This document shows positions 37,670 through 46,245 of a DNA stretch of 64,000 bases, one piece after another. The notes under the pieces were generated by a model. The model saw only the letters and a program-made list of their open reading frames with translations. It was not told the DNA's origin and did not search any database. Where the stretch lies: contig NZ_JAUYGV010000007.1 of assembly GCF_030690345.1 (NCBI RefSeq), positions 682,001 through 746,000 of the forward strand, read 5' to 3'. The translations under genes and the position numbers were made by a program. The stretch is from Rheinheimera sp. Lineage in GTDB: Bacteria; Pseudomonadota; Gammaproteobacteria; Enterobacterales; Alteromonadaceae. Each line of letters opens with the position of its first letter. Position 1 is the first letter of the stretch.

Positions 37670-37687
37670 TGGTCAAAACGTTAGCGG

Positions 37688-37807
37688 CTAAAACGCACTA
37701 AACTGCTGTTTTAGTTGCTGCGCCTGGCGCCGGCTTACATCTACCTGCTGGCCATCTTGCAAGATGGCAATTAAACCGCCGCCGGCTATCGCCGGTTCAA
37801 TATGGCA
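37688..37807 (-). pseudogene. 3' remnant of a LytTR-type response regulator gene
   Basis: On the minus strand 39 codons read from CHIEPAIAGGGLIAILQDGQ through to SRRQAQQLKQQFSAF and a stop. This is the C-terminal end of a LytTR DNA-binding domain (the strand-turn-strand with VxVSRR is typical). Just upstream the frame hits TGA and the match is lost, so the gene is truncated. The remaining gap to 38018 shows no other gene; it should hold the promoter of the DUF2589 operon. Confidence 0.75.
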
Positions 37808-38018
37808 GTTTTTTTGTCAGTTATTTATAAGCAAAACGTAACGAAATTCCCTATTTTGCCGCTGGTAATTTTGTAAGTGCCTGCCAGGCTATATAGCACT
37901 GCCGGGCTGGTGCTGATGTACCGTCTGTAGTAGCTGTGGTGAACAGCCGGCGAGTTGGTAGTCGGCGGCAACCGAAAAGCCTTAACAGAGTAGGTACAGC
38001 TAGCAGGGAGTGAGAGTC

Positions 38019-38627
38019 ATGCCAAATCTGGTGCAGGAACTCAACAGTTTAGATTTCAGCGTCTATATCGGTGGCCCGTTACAGGCGGCCGTGCAAGCAC
38101 AACATGCGGCGTCAATGTCGCAGGTTAGTTTTATTCAGGCAGTAGGGTTTGAAGATAACGGCGGTAGTAAAGCATTACGCTATGTCGATTTTGATTTTAC
38201 CAAGTCAACGCCTAATCCTCATGTTGGCAAGACGGCGCAGCAACTGACAGATGAAGGGTTGCCGCCCGGTACAGATGTAACCAGTAATTTCATCTCGACG
38301 GAAGTGTCGATAAAGGTGCCGTTTTTAACCATGCTAACCATACCGGCATTGCGGATTGAAGAAATCACTATCGACTTTAATGCCAAGCTTACCTCGACCG
38401 AAACCTCTAACGTATCCAGCGAGTTTGCTGCCAGCGCTGAGCTTGGCATTAACTACAAAATTGTTAATTTCAAAGCTTCGGCGTCGTATAAGCGCTCGTC
38501 GACACGCGGGGTAAGTGTAGAGAAAACCTATAACCTCGGCGTAAAAGTCACCGCATTAAATGATGAAATACCGGCAGGGTTAGATCGGATCCTGACGATG
38601 CTGGAAGACAGTATTGTCAGTGCCTGA
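38019..38627 (+). CDS. DUF2589 domain protein
   Basis: A 202-residue protein with no signal peptide or membrane span. The N-terminal FSVYIGGPLQAAVQAQHAAS followed by VSFIQAVGF is the signature of the DUF2589 family (PF11655), which has no known function. The centre is beta-rich (VPFLTMLTIPALRIEEITID) and the C-terminal third is Ser/Lys-rich with strand character. ATG 38019 has GGGAG 8 nt upstream; the GTG at 38010 lies too close to that site. It is the first of three consecutive genes. Confidence 0.8.
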   Translation: MPNLVQELNSLDFSVYIGGPLQAAVQAQHAASMSQVSFIQAVGFEDNGGSKALRYVDFDFTKSTPNPHVGKTAQQLTDEGLPPGTDVTSNFISTEVSIKVPFLTMLTIPALRIEEITIDFNAKLTSTETSNVSSEFAASAELGINYKIVNFKASASYKRSSTRGVSVEKTYNLGVKVTALNDEIPAGLDRILTMLEDSIVSA

Positions 38628-38691
38628 CCGACGTTAGCATGGGTTTGGGCCGGTGGCGCTGCTGCCGGCCTGTTTTAACAGGGACACCAAT

Positions 38692-39396
38692 ATGCCGAAT
38701 TTAAATGAGTACCTGGGCAGTATTATCAGCAGCATTACTAACGCCAGAGTGATGGCGGATATTCAAACCGTTAAGGTAGCCGAAGAATACGCCAAACATG
38801 ATTTACTTAAACATTTTGCTATACCGCATATGCGCGTTGGCGATGTTGAACTGACGATACCGGTGGCGCTGGATGCGTTGACAGAGAAAACTGAAACCCA
38901 GTATCAACCTATTGATAATAATAAATTTAACAGCCTGATGTACAAGGAGCTTACCAATAGCCTGGGGCGCACCAGCTTACCATCTAAAGCATCGAAAGCT
39001 TTGCGGGCGACACTGGTACAACAAACCCATGACCTGGAGCAATCACTGCGTATTAAGCAGGATATGGCGCCGGTTGAAGAGTACAGTCAATTGGCGGTGC
39101 GCCAACTGGTGCAACTGGCAGACGAGTATCAGCTGGTAAGCCGTGAAAGCCTGCCGAAACTGAATATCGAACAGATAACCTCCAGAGTAGTGGCGGCTGC
39201 GACACAGGAAATTAAGGTACTGAGTCAGCGCAAAGTAATTGAAAATTTAAATGTCATTGCTGAGTCGCATAAGCTGCGGGAAGAAAAGCCGGAAAATATC
39301 ATTTATATCAAGCTGAAAATCTCTGAAGACGGCATGGAGTGGCAGCAGATGGAAAGCAGTACCGGTGAAGTCAGCCGTCGTTTATTGCCGGAATAA
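38692..39396 (+). CDS. Unknown protein, second gene of the DUF2589 operon
   Basis: A 234-residue soluble, helix-rich protein I cannot assign to a named family. It starts MPNLNEYLGSIISSITNARV. A segment, LLKHFAIPHMRVGDVELTIP, resembles the TIPALRIEEITIDF segment of the upstream DUF2589 protein. The C-terminal end is a beta hairpin-like stretch (NIIYIKLKISEDGMEWQQME). ATG 38692 has AGGGA upstream; a reading from 38653 lacks a site. It is 5 bp from the next gene. Confidence 0.75.
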   Translation: MPNLNEYLGSIISSITNARVMADIQTVKVAEEYAKHDLLKHFAIPHMRVGDVELTIPVALDALTEKTETQYQPIDNNKFNSLMYKELTNSLGRTSLPSKASKALRATLVQQTHDLEQSLRIKQDMAPVEEYSQLAVRQLVQLADEYQLVSRESLPKLNIEQITSRVVAAATQEIKVLSQRKVIENLNVIAESHKLREEKPENIIYIKLKISEDGMEWQQMESSTGEVSRRLLPE

Positions 39397-39401
39397 CCGC
39401 T

Positions 39402-39956
39402 ATGCAAAAGTCGACTGTTCATTTGGTTAAAGAGTTAACTGACTTGCTGTTGAAGTTTCCGTCATTGGTAACAGGGTTTGAACGCAAGCAACCGCAGGCC
39501 TTGGCGGCATTGCTAAGCTGGATTGCTGCAGCTGAACAACTGCTGAGTAGCTACGGTTTAGTGGCCAGTGCTGAGTTGGCAGGTTTGCGCAGCAAACTTA
39601 CCGCGCCGGTGCACCGTGACGAACATCGCGGCCAGTTGCGTAAACAACAATTACGTGAAGCGGTAGAGATGTTGTATCCATTGCAACAATGCCTGCAGCA
39701 AACGCTGACCCCGTATCAGCAAAAGCTACAACAGAGCGCTGAGTTGATACGACATTTGCTAAGCGTGATTAGTCAGAGCGGGGCGCTGCATTACGATGCA
39801 GCGGCGGGTTTTGACAGCTTTGTGCAACAATTGTGGCAATTAATTGGCCGGCATGATCAGCTAAAAGCCGGTGCTGTGCAGTTACGCAGCTGGTTATCGC
39901 AGCAAGACATTACACTGCTGCTGGCGCAAGAGGTTAATCCGGCAGATTTTCCGTAA
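39402..39956 (+). CDS. Unknown helical protein, third gene of the DUF2589 operon
   Basis: A 184-residue protein that is almost entirely helical and rich in Leu and Gln (for example [20 protein letters not shown] and [20 protein letters not shown]), suggesting a helical bundle or coiled coil. No signal peptide, span or catalytic motif is visible, and I do not recognise a family. It starts 5 bp after the previous gene and overlaps the convergent DUF1653 gene by 23 bp. Confidence 0.65.
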   Translation: MQKSTVHLVKELTDLLLKFPSLVTGFERKQPQALAALLSWIAAAEQLLSSYGLVASAELAGLRSKLTAPVHRDEHRGQLRKQQLREAVEMLYPLQQCLQQTLTPYQQKLQQSAELIRHLLSVISQSGALHYDAAAGFDSFVQQLWQLIGRHDQLKAGAVQLRSWLSQQDITLLLAQEVNPADFP

Positions 39957-40200
39957 CTGCATCCGGTTTAGTTTGGCTGATAAACTGAAAGCGTGGCAGT
40001 AACTCGCCGGCAATTTCAACGTTTTCAGTAAACATCTCCAGCGGCCGCGCCCAGAGACCGAAATCGCCGTACAGGGCGCGGTAAATCACCAGCCACTGTT
40101 CGGTTTCGCTGTGGCGGGCGCAGTCAATAACCTGATAATAAGCGCCTTTGTAATGCTGATAGAAGCCTGGCTCAACTGGTGGTTTAAGCTTGTTGTTCAT
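39934..40200 (-). CDS. DUF1653 domain protein
   Basis: An 88-residue cytoplasmic protein. [20 protein letters not shown] and [20 protein letters not shown], then [10 protein letters not shown], are diagnostic of DUF1653, a small family of unknown function. ATG 40200 lies inside the end of ruvX (17-bp overlap), so the genes are coupled. Longer readings up to 40320 would run through ruvX and are rejected. Confidence 0.88.
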   Translation of the reverse strand: MNNKLKPPVEPGFYQHYKGAYYQVIDCARHSETEQWLVIYRALYGDFGLWARPLEMFTENVEIAGELLPRFQFISQTKPDAVTENLPD

Positions 40201-40600
40201 ACCAGCTCTCAAAGATGATTTTTGCCGATAAACTGTCCACTTTGTCTTTGGCCAAATTACGGTAACCGCCATCAGCAAACAGCATACTGCGTGCTTCAGT
40301 GGTGGTAAGGCGTTCGTCATGCAGCTCTACCGGTAAGCCAAAACGGCCATGCAGCCGGTTGGCAAACTTACGGGTGCGCACGGTAAACGGCTGTTCGGTG
40401 CCATCCATATTCAATGGTAAGCCTACCAGCAATAACTGAGGTTTCCATTCGTTAATCAGCTTTTCCAGCACGGCCCAATCGGGTGTGCCATCCTGAGCTT
40501 TTAATGCGTTAAGCAATGAGGCGGTGCCGGTAAGTTCCTGACCTACCGCCACGCCTATGCTTTTGGTACCGTAATCAAAGGTTAAAATGGTGCGACTCAT
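40184..40600 (-). CDS. ruvX: Putative Holliday junction resolvase / pre-16S rRNA nuclease RuvX (YqgF)
   Basis: A 138-residue RNase-H-fold nuclease. The conserved [17 protein letters not shown] at the N-terminus carries the first catalytic Asp, and [16 protein letters not shown] and [16 protein letters not shown] carry the others. The family is essential in many bacteria and acts in 16S rRNA 5'-end maturation. It shares one base with the end of yqgE, forming the conserved yqgE-ruvX pair. Confidence 0.95.
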   Translation of the reverse strand: MSRTILTFDYGTKSIGVAVGQELTGTASLLNALKAQDGTPDWAVLEKLINEWKPQLLLVGLPLNMDGTEQPFTVRTRKFANRLHGRFGLPVELHDERLTTTEARSMLFADGGYRNLAKDKVDSLSAKIIFESWYEQQA

Positions 40601-41157
40601 TAAGCGTGACCGGCCTCGTTAGTTAGTTGCCAGGGTTTTATACCAATTTTCGCCGTGGCGCTTTGCCATTTTTCGGCATGGGTTAAGTCAAAAATAATAT
40701 CGCTGTCGGCCGGAATGATTAACCAGGCGTTATCGGCAATTTCCTGCTCCAGCTGGCCGGCAGTCCAGCCGGCATAACCCAGCGCCAGGATAAATTTTTC
40801 CGGGGCGTTGTCGGTGGTCAGATCAAACAAAATATCTTTTGAGGTAGTAACCATCAGGCTGTCGTTCAGCCGCATACTACTGGCGTAGCCTTCTTTGGCA
40901 GTATGCAGTACAAAGCCTCTGTCGTGCTGCACCGGACCGCCGGCGCAAACATGTGCAGTTGCCGCCGGGCTTGCGGTGTTGAACTCAATTTGCAGTTGTT
41001 GCAGTAGATCGGCCACCTTCACTTCCAGCGGGTGGTTAATCACGATGCCCATGGCACCTTCATCATTGTGTTCACAAATATAAGCAACACTGCGTTTAAA
41101 CAGTGGATCATCTAACGACGGCATAGCAATTAAAAAATGATTCTGAAAACTCTGCAT
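40600..41157 (-). CDS. yqgE: YqgE/AlgH family protein
   Basis: A 185-residue protein of the UPF0301 family. It begins [20 protein letters not shown] and contains [35 protein letters not shown] and [16 protein letters not shown], all hallmark blocks. Function is unknown, although AlgH was named from alginate work. It lies between gshB and ruvX, the usual gammaproteobacterial arrangement. Confidence 0.95.
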   Translation of the reverse strand: MQSFQNHFLIAMPSLDDPLFKRSVAYICEHNDEGAMGIVINHPLEVKVADLLQQLQIEFNTASPAATAHVCAGGPVQHDRGFVLHTAKEGYASSMRLNDSLMVTTSKDILFDLTTDNAPEKFILALGYAGWTAGQLEQEIADNAWLIIPADSDIIFDLTHAEKWQSATAKIGIKPWQLTNEAGHA

Positions 41158-41181
41158 AGTGACCTCGTTACAACGTGGTTG

Positions 41182-42144
41182 TCACTGGCGGGCTGCCAGC
41201 AGCTGTTCAATTTCATCAAATAACAAACCGGTGATGCTGATTGGAAACGCCGCTTCAATTTCGCGGATACAGGTTGGGCTGGTAACGTTAATTTCAGTTA
41301 ACTTGTCGCCTATTACATCCAGACCGACAAAAATCAGTCCTTTGGCTTTTAACGTGGGTGCTACCGCATTGGCAATGGCAAGGTCAGAATCTGACAAGGG
41401 TCTGGCTTCACCACGGCCGCCGGCTGCGAGGTTGCCACGGGTTTCGCCGCTGGCCGGAATGCGTGCTAAGCAGTATGGCACGGGTTTACCGTTTACTACC
41501 AGTATTCGTTTATCACCCTGGCTGATTTCCGGGATAAAACGCTGCGCCATGGCATAGCGGCTGCCATGTTCGGTTAGCGTTTCAATAATTACGCTGACAT
41601 TAGCATCACCCGGTTTTAAGCGAAAAATTGACGCGCCGCCCATACCATCCAATGGTTTTAATATTACGTCCTGTTCGGCCTGGTAAAACGCTTTTAGGCG
41701 TTTGGCATCACGGCTGACCAGAGTTTTTGGCGTATGTTGGCTAAACCAGCTGGTGTACAGCTTTTCGTTGGCATCGCGCAGGCTTTGCGGTTTATTTACA
41801 ATCAGCGTGCCGTGATCTTCTGCCCGCTCCAGAATGTAAGTGGCGTAGATATACTCGGTATCAAACGGCGGATCTTTACGCATTAAGATCACATCCAGCT
41901 CACTAAGGGCAATATCCTGCTCAGTACCAAACTGATACCAACCGGCCGGGTCTTGCTGCACCGTTAATAGCTTGGTACTGGCACGCGCCTGACCTTCCAG
42001 CAAATATAAATCGGCCATTTCCATATAATGAATTTGATAACCACGTTGCTGAGCTTGTAGCAACATAGCGAAGCTGGAGTCTTTTTTAATATTGATGGCC
42101 GATATCGGGTCCATCACTATGCCAAGTTTTATCGGTTTACTCAT
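41182..42144 (-). CDS. gshB: Glutathione synthetase
   Basis: A 320-residue ATP-grasp ligase joining gamma-glutamylcysteine and glycine to make glutathione. It begins with the GshB substrate domain (KLGIVMDPISAINIKKDSSF), followed by VILMRKDPPFDTEYIYATYI, the ATP-grasp glycine-rich loop KPLDGMGGASIFRL and the metal-binding end EINVTSPTCIREIE. It follows rsmE by 9 bp and precedes yqgE, one transcription unit. Confidence 0.96.
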   Translation of the reverse strand: MSKPIKLGIVMDPISAINIKKDSSFAMLLQAQQRGYQIHYMEMADLYLLEGQARASTKLLTVQQDPAGWYQFGTEQDIALSELDVILMRKDPPFDTEYIYATYILERAEDHGTLIVNKPQSLRDANEKLYTSWFSQHTPKTLVSRDAKRLKAFYQAEQDVILKPLDGMGGASIFRLKPGDANVSVIIETLTEHGSRYAMAQRFIPEISQGDKRILVVNGKPVPYCLARIPASGETRGNLAAGGRGEARPLSDSDLAIANAVAPTLKAKGLIFVGLDVIGDKLTEINVTSPTCIREIEAAFPISITGLLFDEIEQLLAARQ

Positions 42145-42153
42145 GCTGTATCC

Positions 42154-42882
42154 TCAGGCCAGATCGCCAAATTGCAGTTGTAACGCACTGATAGCGGTAA
42201 GTGCTGCCGTTTCGGTGCGCAGTACGCGTGGCCCCAACTGAATGCCGTTAAAGCCGGCAGCTGTGGTGTGTGCCATTTCCTGTTCACTGAAGCCGCCTTC
42301 AGGGCCTATTACTAACCGGATATTATGATTGGGTATAAGCGTCTTAATGGTGTCTTTTGCCCACGGATGCAAGGTTAGCTTTAATTCTTTTGTGCTTTGC
42401 ATAAGCCAGACATCGAGCGAAATAGCCGGATGCACAGTTGGCACTATACTGCGGCCGCTTTGCTCACAGGCACTGATGGCGATTTTTTGCCATTGCTCGT
42501 GACGTTTGGCCAAACGTTCGCCGTCCAGTTTTACACCGCAGCGTTCGGTAAACAGCGGGGTAATTTCGCTAACGCCCAGTTCTACCGCTTTTTGAATAGC
42601 AAAATCCATTCTGTCACCGCGCGAGATACCCTGGCCCAGATGAATTTTTAGTGGCGACTCAACCGGGTTTTCCAGCTGTGCTGTGGCAATAACATTAACG
42701 CGCTTTTTATCGCTGCTGCTGATTCGGGCAGGGTAGTTAAAGCCGTCGCCGTTAAACAGCTGCAGCTCGCTGCCAACCGGCATGCGCAGCACACGGCCAA
42801 CATGGTTGGCGGCATCATCATCAAGGGCAAATTCGTGGTTAAGTGCAACAGCACCACTGTGGTAAATTCTTGGAATACGCAT
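42154..42882 (-). CDS. rsmE: 16S rRNA (uracil(1498)-N(3))-methyltransferase RsmE
   Basis: A 242-residue SPOUT-class methyltransferase. It begins MRIPRIYHSGAVALNHEFAL (PUA-like domain) and carries IHLGQGISRGDRMDFAIQKA, FTERCGVKL and the SAM-binding LVIGPEGGFSEQEM, then LGPRVLRTETAALTAI. It is the first gene of the rsmE-gshB-yqgE-ruvX-DUF1653 run. Confidence 0.95.
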   Translation of the reverse strand: MRIPRIYHSGAVALNHEFALDDDAANHVGRVLRMPVGSELQLFNGDGFNYPARISSSDKKRVNVIATAQLENPVESPLKIHLGQGISRGDRMDFAIQKAVELGVSEITPLFTERCGVKLDGERLAKRHEQWQKIAISACEQSGRSIVPTVHPAISLDVWLMQSTKELKLTLHPWAKDTIKTLIPNHNIRLVIGPEGGFSEQEMAHTTAAGFNGIQLGPRVLRTETAALTAISALQLQFGDLA

Positions 42883-42942
42883 AAAAACTTCTGCAACTGA
42901 ACAATGCCGATATGGTAGCAGGCGGCAAAGGCAAGCAACAGA

Positions 42943-42969
42943 AAAAACAAACCCTGCCGTAGCAGGGTT
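42943..42969 (-). terminator. Intrinsic terminator after the AbgT transporter gene
   Basis: An 8-bp GC-rich stem (aaccctgc/gcagggtt) with a 4-base loop. Read on the minus strand it is followed by a T-rich tract (tttgttttttc). It lies about 20 bp past the transporter stop. Confidence 0.85.
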
Positions 42970-42987
42970 GTTAAAGGTACAAGCGGA

Positions 42988-44580
42988 TCAGTTTACCGCC
43001 GGGTAGCTGTAGCTGGCACCCACGCCCAGTGGAATATCCAACGCCCAGAAACCGAGCAGGAAGGCAGTCCACAATACCAGCATGGCGACAGAGTACGGCA
43101 GCATTAGTGCGATAAGGGTACCGATACCGGTTGATTTAACATACTTCTGGCAAAACACCACGATTAACGGGAAGTAAGGCAGCAGCGGCGTAATAATATT
43201 GGTAGAAGAATCACCCACACGGTAAGCGGCCTGGGTTAAGTCCGGCGATACGCCAAGCTCCATCAACATAGGTACCATAATGGCACCAATAAGCGCCCAC
43301 TTAGCCGACGCTGAGCCGACTAACAGGTTAACAAAGCCGGATAAAAACACGATACCAATCAGCGTAAAGCCCATTGGGAATGCCATTTCCTGCAGCCAGT
43401 TGGCGCCTTTTATCGCCAGCAGGGCGCCCAGGTTAGACTGGCCAAAAGCATAGATAAACTGAGCACAGAAAAACGCCATCACAATGTAATAGCCCATGCC
43501 GCTCATGGCCTTGCTCATGCCTTTGATAATATCACGATGGTTTTTGGCATTACCGGACACATAGCCGTATACCACGCCGGGAATTAAAAAGAATACAAAG
43601 ATAATGCTGACAATAGATTGCATTAACGGAGCGGCGAAAACCAACAGGTTGCTTTGACCTTCTGCCAATACTGTACCGGCAGGTGCGCGCCAGGCAGAAG
43701 TTTCCGGCAAGGCTGACGCAATTAACAGCACTATGCTTAACAGCATAGAAAAGCTGGCCCAGCGCAAACCTTTACGCTCGTTGGGTTTTAAGTCGTCCAT
43801 TTTTGGCATATCGGCCGGGTCGCCGTCTACCACGGTAGATTTAAGCCTTGGCTCAATAAACTTGTCAGTAATTATCCAACCGACAATAACCACCAAAAAG
43901 GTAGAGGCGGTGGTGAAATAATAGTTGTTCATCGGGCTGACAAACAGCTCAGCTGCAGCAGGGTCAGATGATAGACGCGCCGATACCTGAGTAAGGCCTG
44001 ACAACAGCGGATCAAGGCTTGATGGCAGTATAGTGGCAGAGAAACCGCCCGATACGCCGGCAAAGGCTGCGGCGATACCGGCCAGCGGATGACGGCCCGC
44101 GGCATAGAAAATAACAGCGCCCAGCGGAATAACCAGTACATAACCGGCGTCTACCGCCATATGGCTGGCAACACCGACAGCAATCAGTACCGGCGTTAAC
44201 AGCATTTTTGGCGTAACCGATAGTACAGAGCGTAAACCGGCATTAATAAAGCCGGTATGTTCAGCCACGCCTAAGCCCAGCATGGCTACCAGCACTACGC
44301 CAAGCGGGGCAAAGGTAACAAAGGTATTGACCATTTTGGCCATAAAGGTGGTCATTGAGTCGGCGGCCAGCAGGTTATTTACCTGAATAGCTGCGCCGGT
44401 ACGCGGGTCTACTTCATTAAAGCTGACGCCGGCCAGGGCCCAGGATACCACCCAGACCACCACCATCAGCAGGGCAAATAATACAGCAGGGTCAGGTAAT
44501 TTATTACCGACCACTTCTATGGCATTAAGCGCACGGTTAAGCCAGCCGGTTTTAGCGGCGTTAGCAGCTTGTTCAGACAT
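42988..44580 (-). CDS. AbgT family transporter
   Basis: A 530-residue inner-membrane protein with many hydrophobic segments. Family marks include LPDPAVLFALLMVVVWVVSW near the N-terminus, the GVSGGFSATILPSSLDPLLS region, VGSASAKWALIGAIMVPMLM and the C-terminal RVGDSSTNIITPLLPYFPL. AbgT members import p-aminobenzoyl-glutamate or export sulfonamides (MtrF-like); which one applies is not decidable here. ATG 44580 has AGGA 8 nt upstream. The longer frame from 44661 is an artefact. It stands alone between terminators. Confidence 0.93.
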   Translation of the reverse strand: MSEQAANAAKTGWLNRALNAIEVVGNKLPDPAVLFALLMVVVWVVSWALAGVSFNEVDPRTGAAIQVNNLLAADSMTTFMAKMVNTFVTFAPLGVVLVAMLGLGVAEHTGFINAGLRSVLSVTPKMLLTPVLIAVGVASHMAVDAGYVLVIPLGAVIFYAAGRHPLAGIAAAFAGVSGGFSATILPSSLDPLLSGLTQVSARLSSDPAAAELFVSPMNNYYFTTASTFLVVIVGWIITDKFIEPRLKSTVVDGDPADMPKMDDLKPNERKGLRWASFSMLLSIVLLIASALPETSAWRAPAGTVLAEGQSNLLVFAAPLMQSIVSIIFVFFLIPGVVYGYVSGNAKNHRDIIKGMSKAMSGMGYYIVMAFFCAQFIYAFGQSNLGALLAIKGANWLQEMAFPMGFTLIGIVFLSGFVNLLVGSASAKWALIGAIMVPMLMELGVSPDLTQAAYRVGDSSTNIITPLLPYFPLIVVFCQKYVKSTGIGTLIALMLPYSVAMLVLWTAFLLGFWALDIPLGVGASYSYPAVN

Positions 44581-44718
44581 ACATGTTCCTTTCTTATAGT
44601 TTTGTTTCGCTCTGCTCACAGACAGAGGACCCCGGATACAACATAACGGCTTATCATACACAAAAAGTGCCGGATGATAAGGCGAAATTATTATTCTGCT
44701 TTGCTAACAGCAGGTGTA

Positions 44719-44744
44719 AAAAAGGAGAGCCGGGCTCTCCTTTT
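44719..44744 (-). terminator. Intrinsic terminator after metK
   Basis: An 11-bp stem (aaaaggagagc/gctctcctttt) with a 3-base loop lies just past the metK stop. The minus-strand 3' side is T-rich. Confidence 0.85.
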
Positions 44745-44766
44745 CTATCTAACTGACCAGCGATGG

Positions 44767-45915
44767 TTACTTGGCGTACTGGCGCAGTAATTCCGCTTTG
44801 TCGGTTTGCTCCCACGGGAACTCAGCACGACCAAAGTGACCGTAGGCTGCAGTTGGCAGGTATATTGGCCGTTCCAGTTGTAACATTTCAATTAAACCGT
44901 AAGGGCGCAGGTCAAAATGCTCGCGCACCAGCTTAATCAACTGATCTTCGCTCAGTTTGCTGGTACCGAAGGTTTCCAGGCTGATAGAGGTAGGCTCTGC
45001 TACACCGATGGCATAAGATACCTGCAACTCGCAACGTTCTGCCAGGCCGGCAGCAACAATGTTTTTCGCCACATAGCGCGCAGCGTAAGCGGCTGAACGG
45101 TCTACTTTTGATGGATCTTTACCGGAGAAAGCACCGCCGCCGTGACGCGCCATACCGCCGTACGAGTCGACAATAATTTTACGGCCGGTTAAGCCGCAGT
45201 CGCCCATAGGGCCGCCGATAACAAAGCGGCCGGTTGGGTTGATAAAGAATTTGGTTTTAGCTGTTAACCACTCTGCCGGCAATACCGGTTTAATAATGGT
45301 TTCCATTACCGCTTCACGCAGATCTGCAGTGCTGATGGTATCGCAGTGCTGGGTAGACAATACTACCGCATCAATACCTACCGGTTTGCCGTCTTCATAT
45401 ATAAAGCTAAGCTGGGATTTTGCATCCGGGCGCAGCCATGGCAGGGTGCCGTCTTTACGCACCTGCGCCTGACGTTGTACCAAACGGTGTGAATAAGTAA
45501 TAGGGGCCGGCATCAATACGTCTGTTTCGTTGCTGGCGTAGCCGAACATTAAACCCTGGTCACCGGCGCCTTGCTCTTTCGGATCGGCGCGGTCTACACC
45601 CTGGTTAATGTCCGGCGATTGTTTACCGATGGCATTTAATACGGCGCAAGAATCGGCATCGAAGCCCATATCTGAATGCACATAGCCAATTTCGCGCACG
45701 GTTTTGCGGGTAATTTCTTCAATATCAACCCAGGCAGAAGTCGTGATTTCACCACCTACCAGCACCATACCGGTTTTAACGAAGGTTTCGCAGGCTACGC
45801 GGGCTTTAGGGTCTTGCTCCAGGATTGCATCCAATACGGCGTCAGAAATCTGATCAGCAATTTTATCCGGATGTCCTTCAGATACTGACTCAGAAGTAAA
45901 AATGTGTTGTGCCAT
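44767..45915 (-). CDS. metK: S-adenosylmethionine synthase
   Basis: A 382-residue enzyme making S-adenosylmethionine from methionine and ATP. Visible motifs are [20 protein letters not shown], the [16 protein letters not shown] signature, and [20 protein letters not shown]. Length equals that of typical enterobacterial MetK (384). A perfect 8-bp met-box-like palindrome lies about 130 bp upstream. The divergent tkt gene starts 330 bp away. Confidence 0.98.
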   Translation of the reverse strand: MAQHIFTSESVSEGHPDKIADQISDAVLDAILEQDPKARVACETFVKTGMVLVGGEITTSAWVDIEEITRKTVREIGYVHSDMGFDADSCAVLNAIGKQSPDINQGVDRADPKEQGAGDQGLMFGYASNETDVLMPAPITYSHRLVQRQAQVRKDGTLPWLRPDAKSQLSFIYEDGKPVGIDAVVLSTQHCDTISTADLREAVMETIIKPVLPAEWLTAKTKFFINPTGRFVIGGPMGDCGLTGRKIIVDSYGGMARHGGGAFSGKDPSKVDRSAAYAARYVAKNIVAAGLAERCELQVSYAIGVAEPTSISLETFGTSKLSEDQLIKLVREHFDLRPYGLIEMLQLERPIYLPTAAYGHFGRAEFPWEQTDKAELLRQYAK

Positions 45916-46245
45916 CGGTTGTATTCCAAAATAAGGTTAATGCAGTTAAGTTCGTTCTGCTTAAAAATGCCATAACGAACCCAAAAAATAGGCGGCTATT
46001 CTAGAGAAAGTGTGCTGTCTTTGCCAGAAAAATCTGCCACCCAGACGTCTTTAATGCTATTTTACGTTGCTTATTACGTTAGTGCAGCCAGTTAGATCTG
46101 AGCGGCTGAAAATTGTTTCTGCCGACGGATTTAAATTTGCCATCCGGCGGGGGCTCTGTGAAAATAGCGACACTTTGAGCCTTAACATTTCAGCTTAATA
46201 ATAATCAGCTTCATTATAAGAAGCCGCGCAATGTCAGGAGTGAAC
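45916..46245. other. 330-bp divergent intergenic region between metK and tkt
   Basis: This holds the promoters of both genes. The only specific element I can point to is the MetJ-like palindrome at 46043. I see no SAM riboswitch fold and no credible open frame. Confidence 0.55.
46043..46050. promoter_or_regulatory. Possible MetJ operator half (met box)
   Basis: AGACGTCT is identical to the consensus met box bound by MetJ. MetJ needs at least two tandem boxes, and the neighbouring 8-mers (for example ttaatgct) match poorly, so this is a candidate only. Confidence 0.4.

Noticed and set aside
40201..40320. N-terminal extension of the DUF1653 gene
   Set aside because: It would run through ruvX in another frame; ATG 40200 matches the family start.
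45916..46230. SAM riboswitch upstream of metK
   Set aside because: I could not see a conserved SAM aptamer pattern or a leader terminator; the met-box-like palindrome is the better candidate for control.
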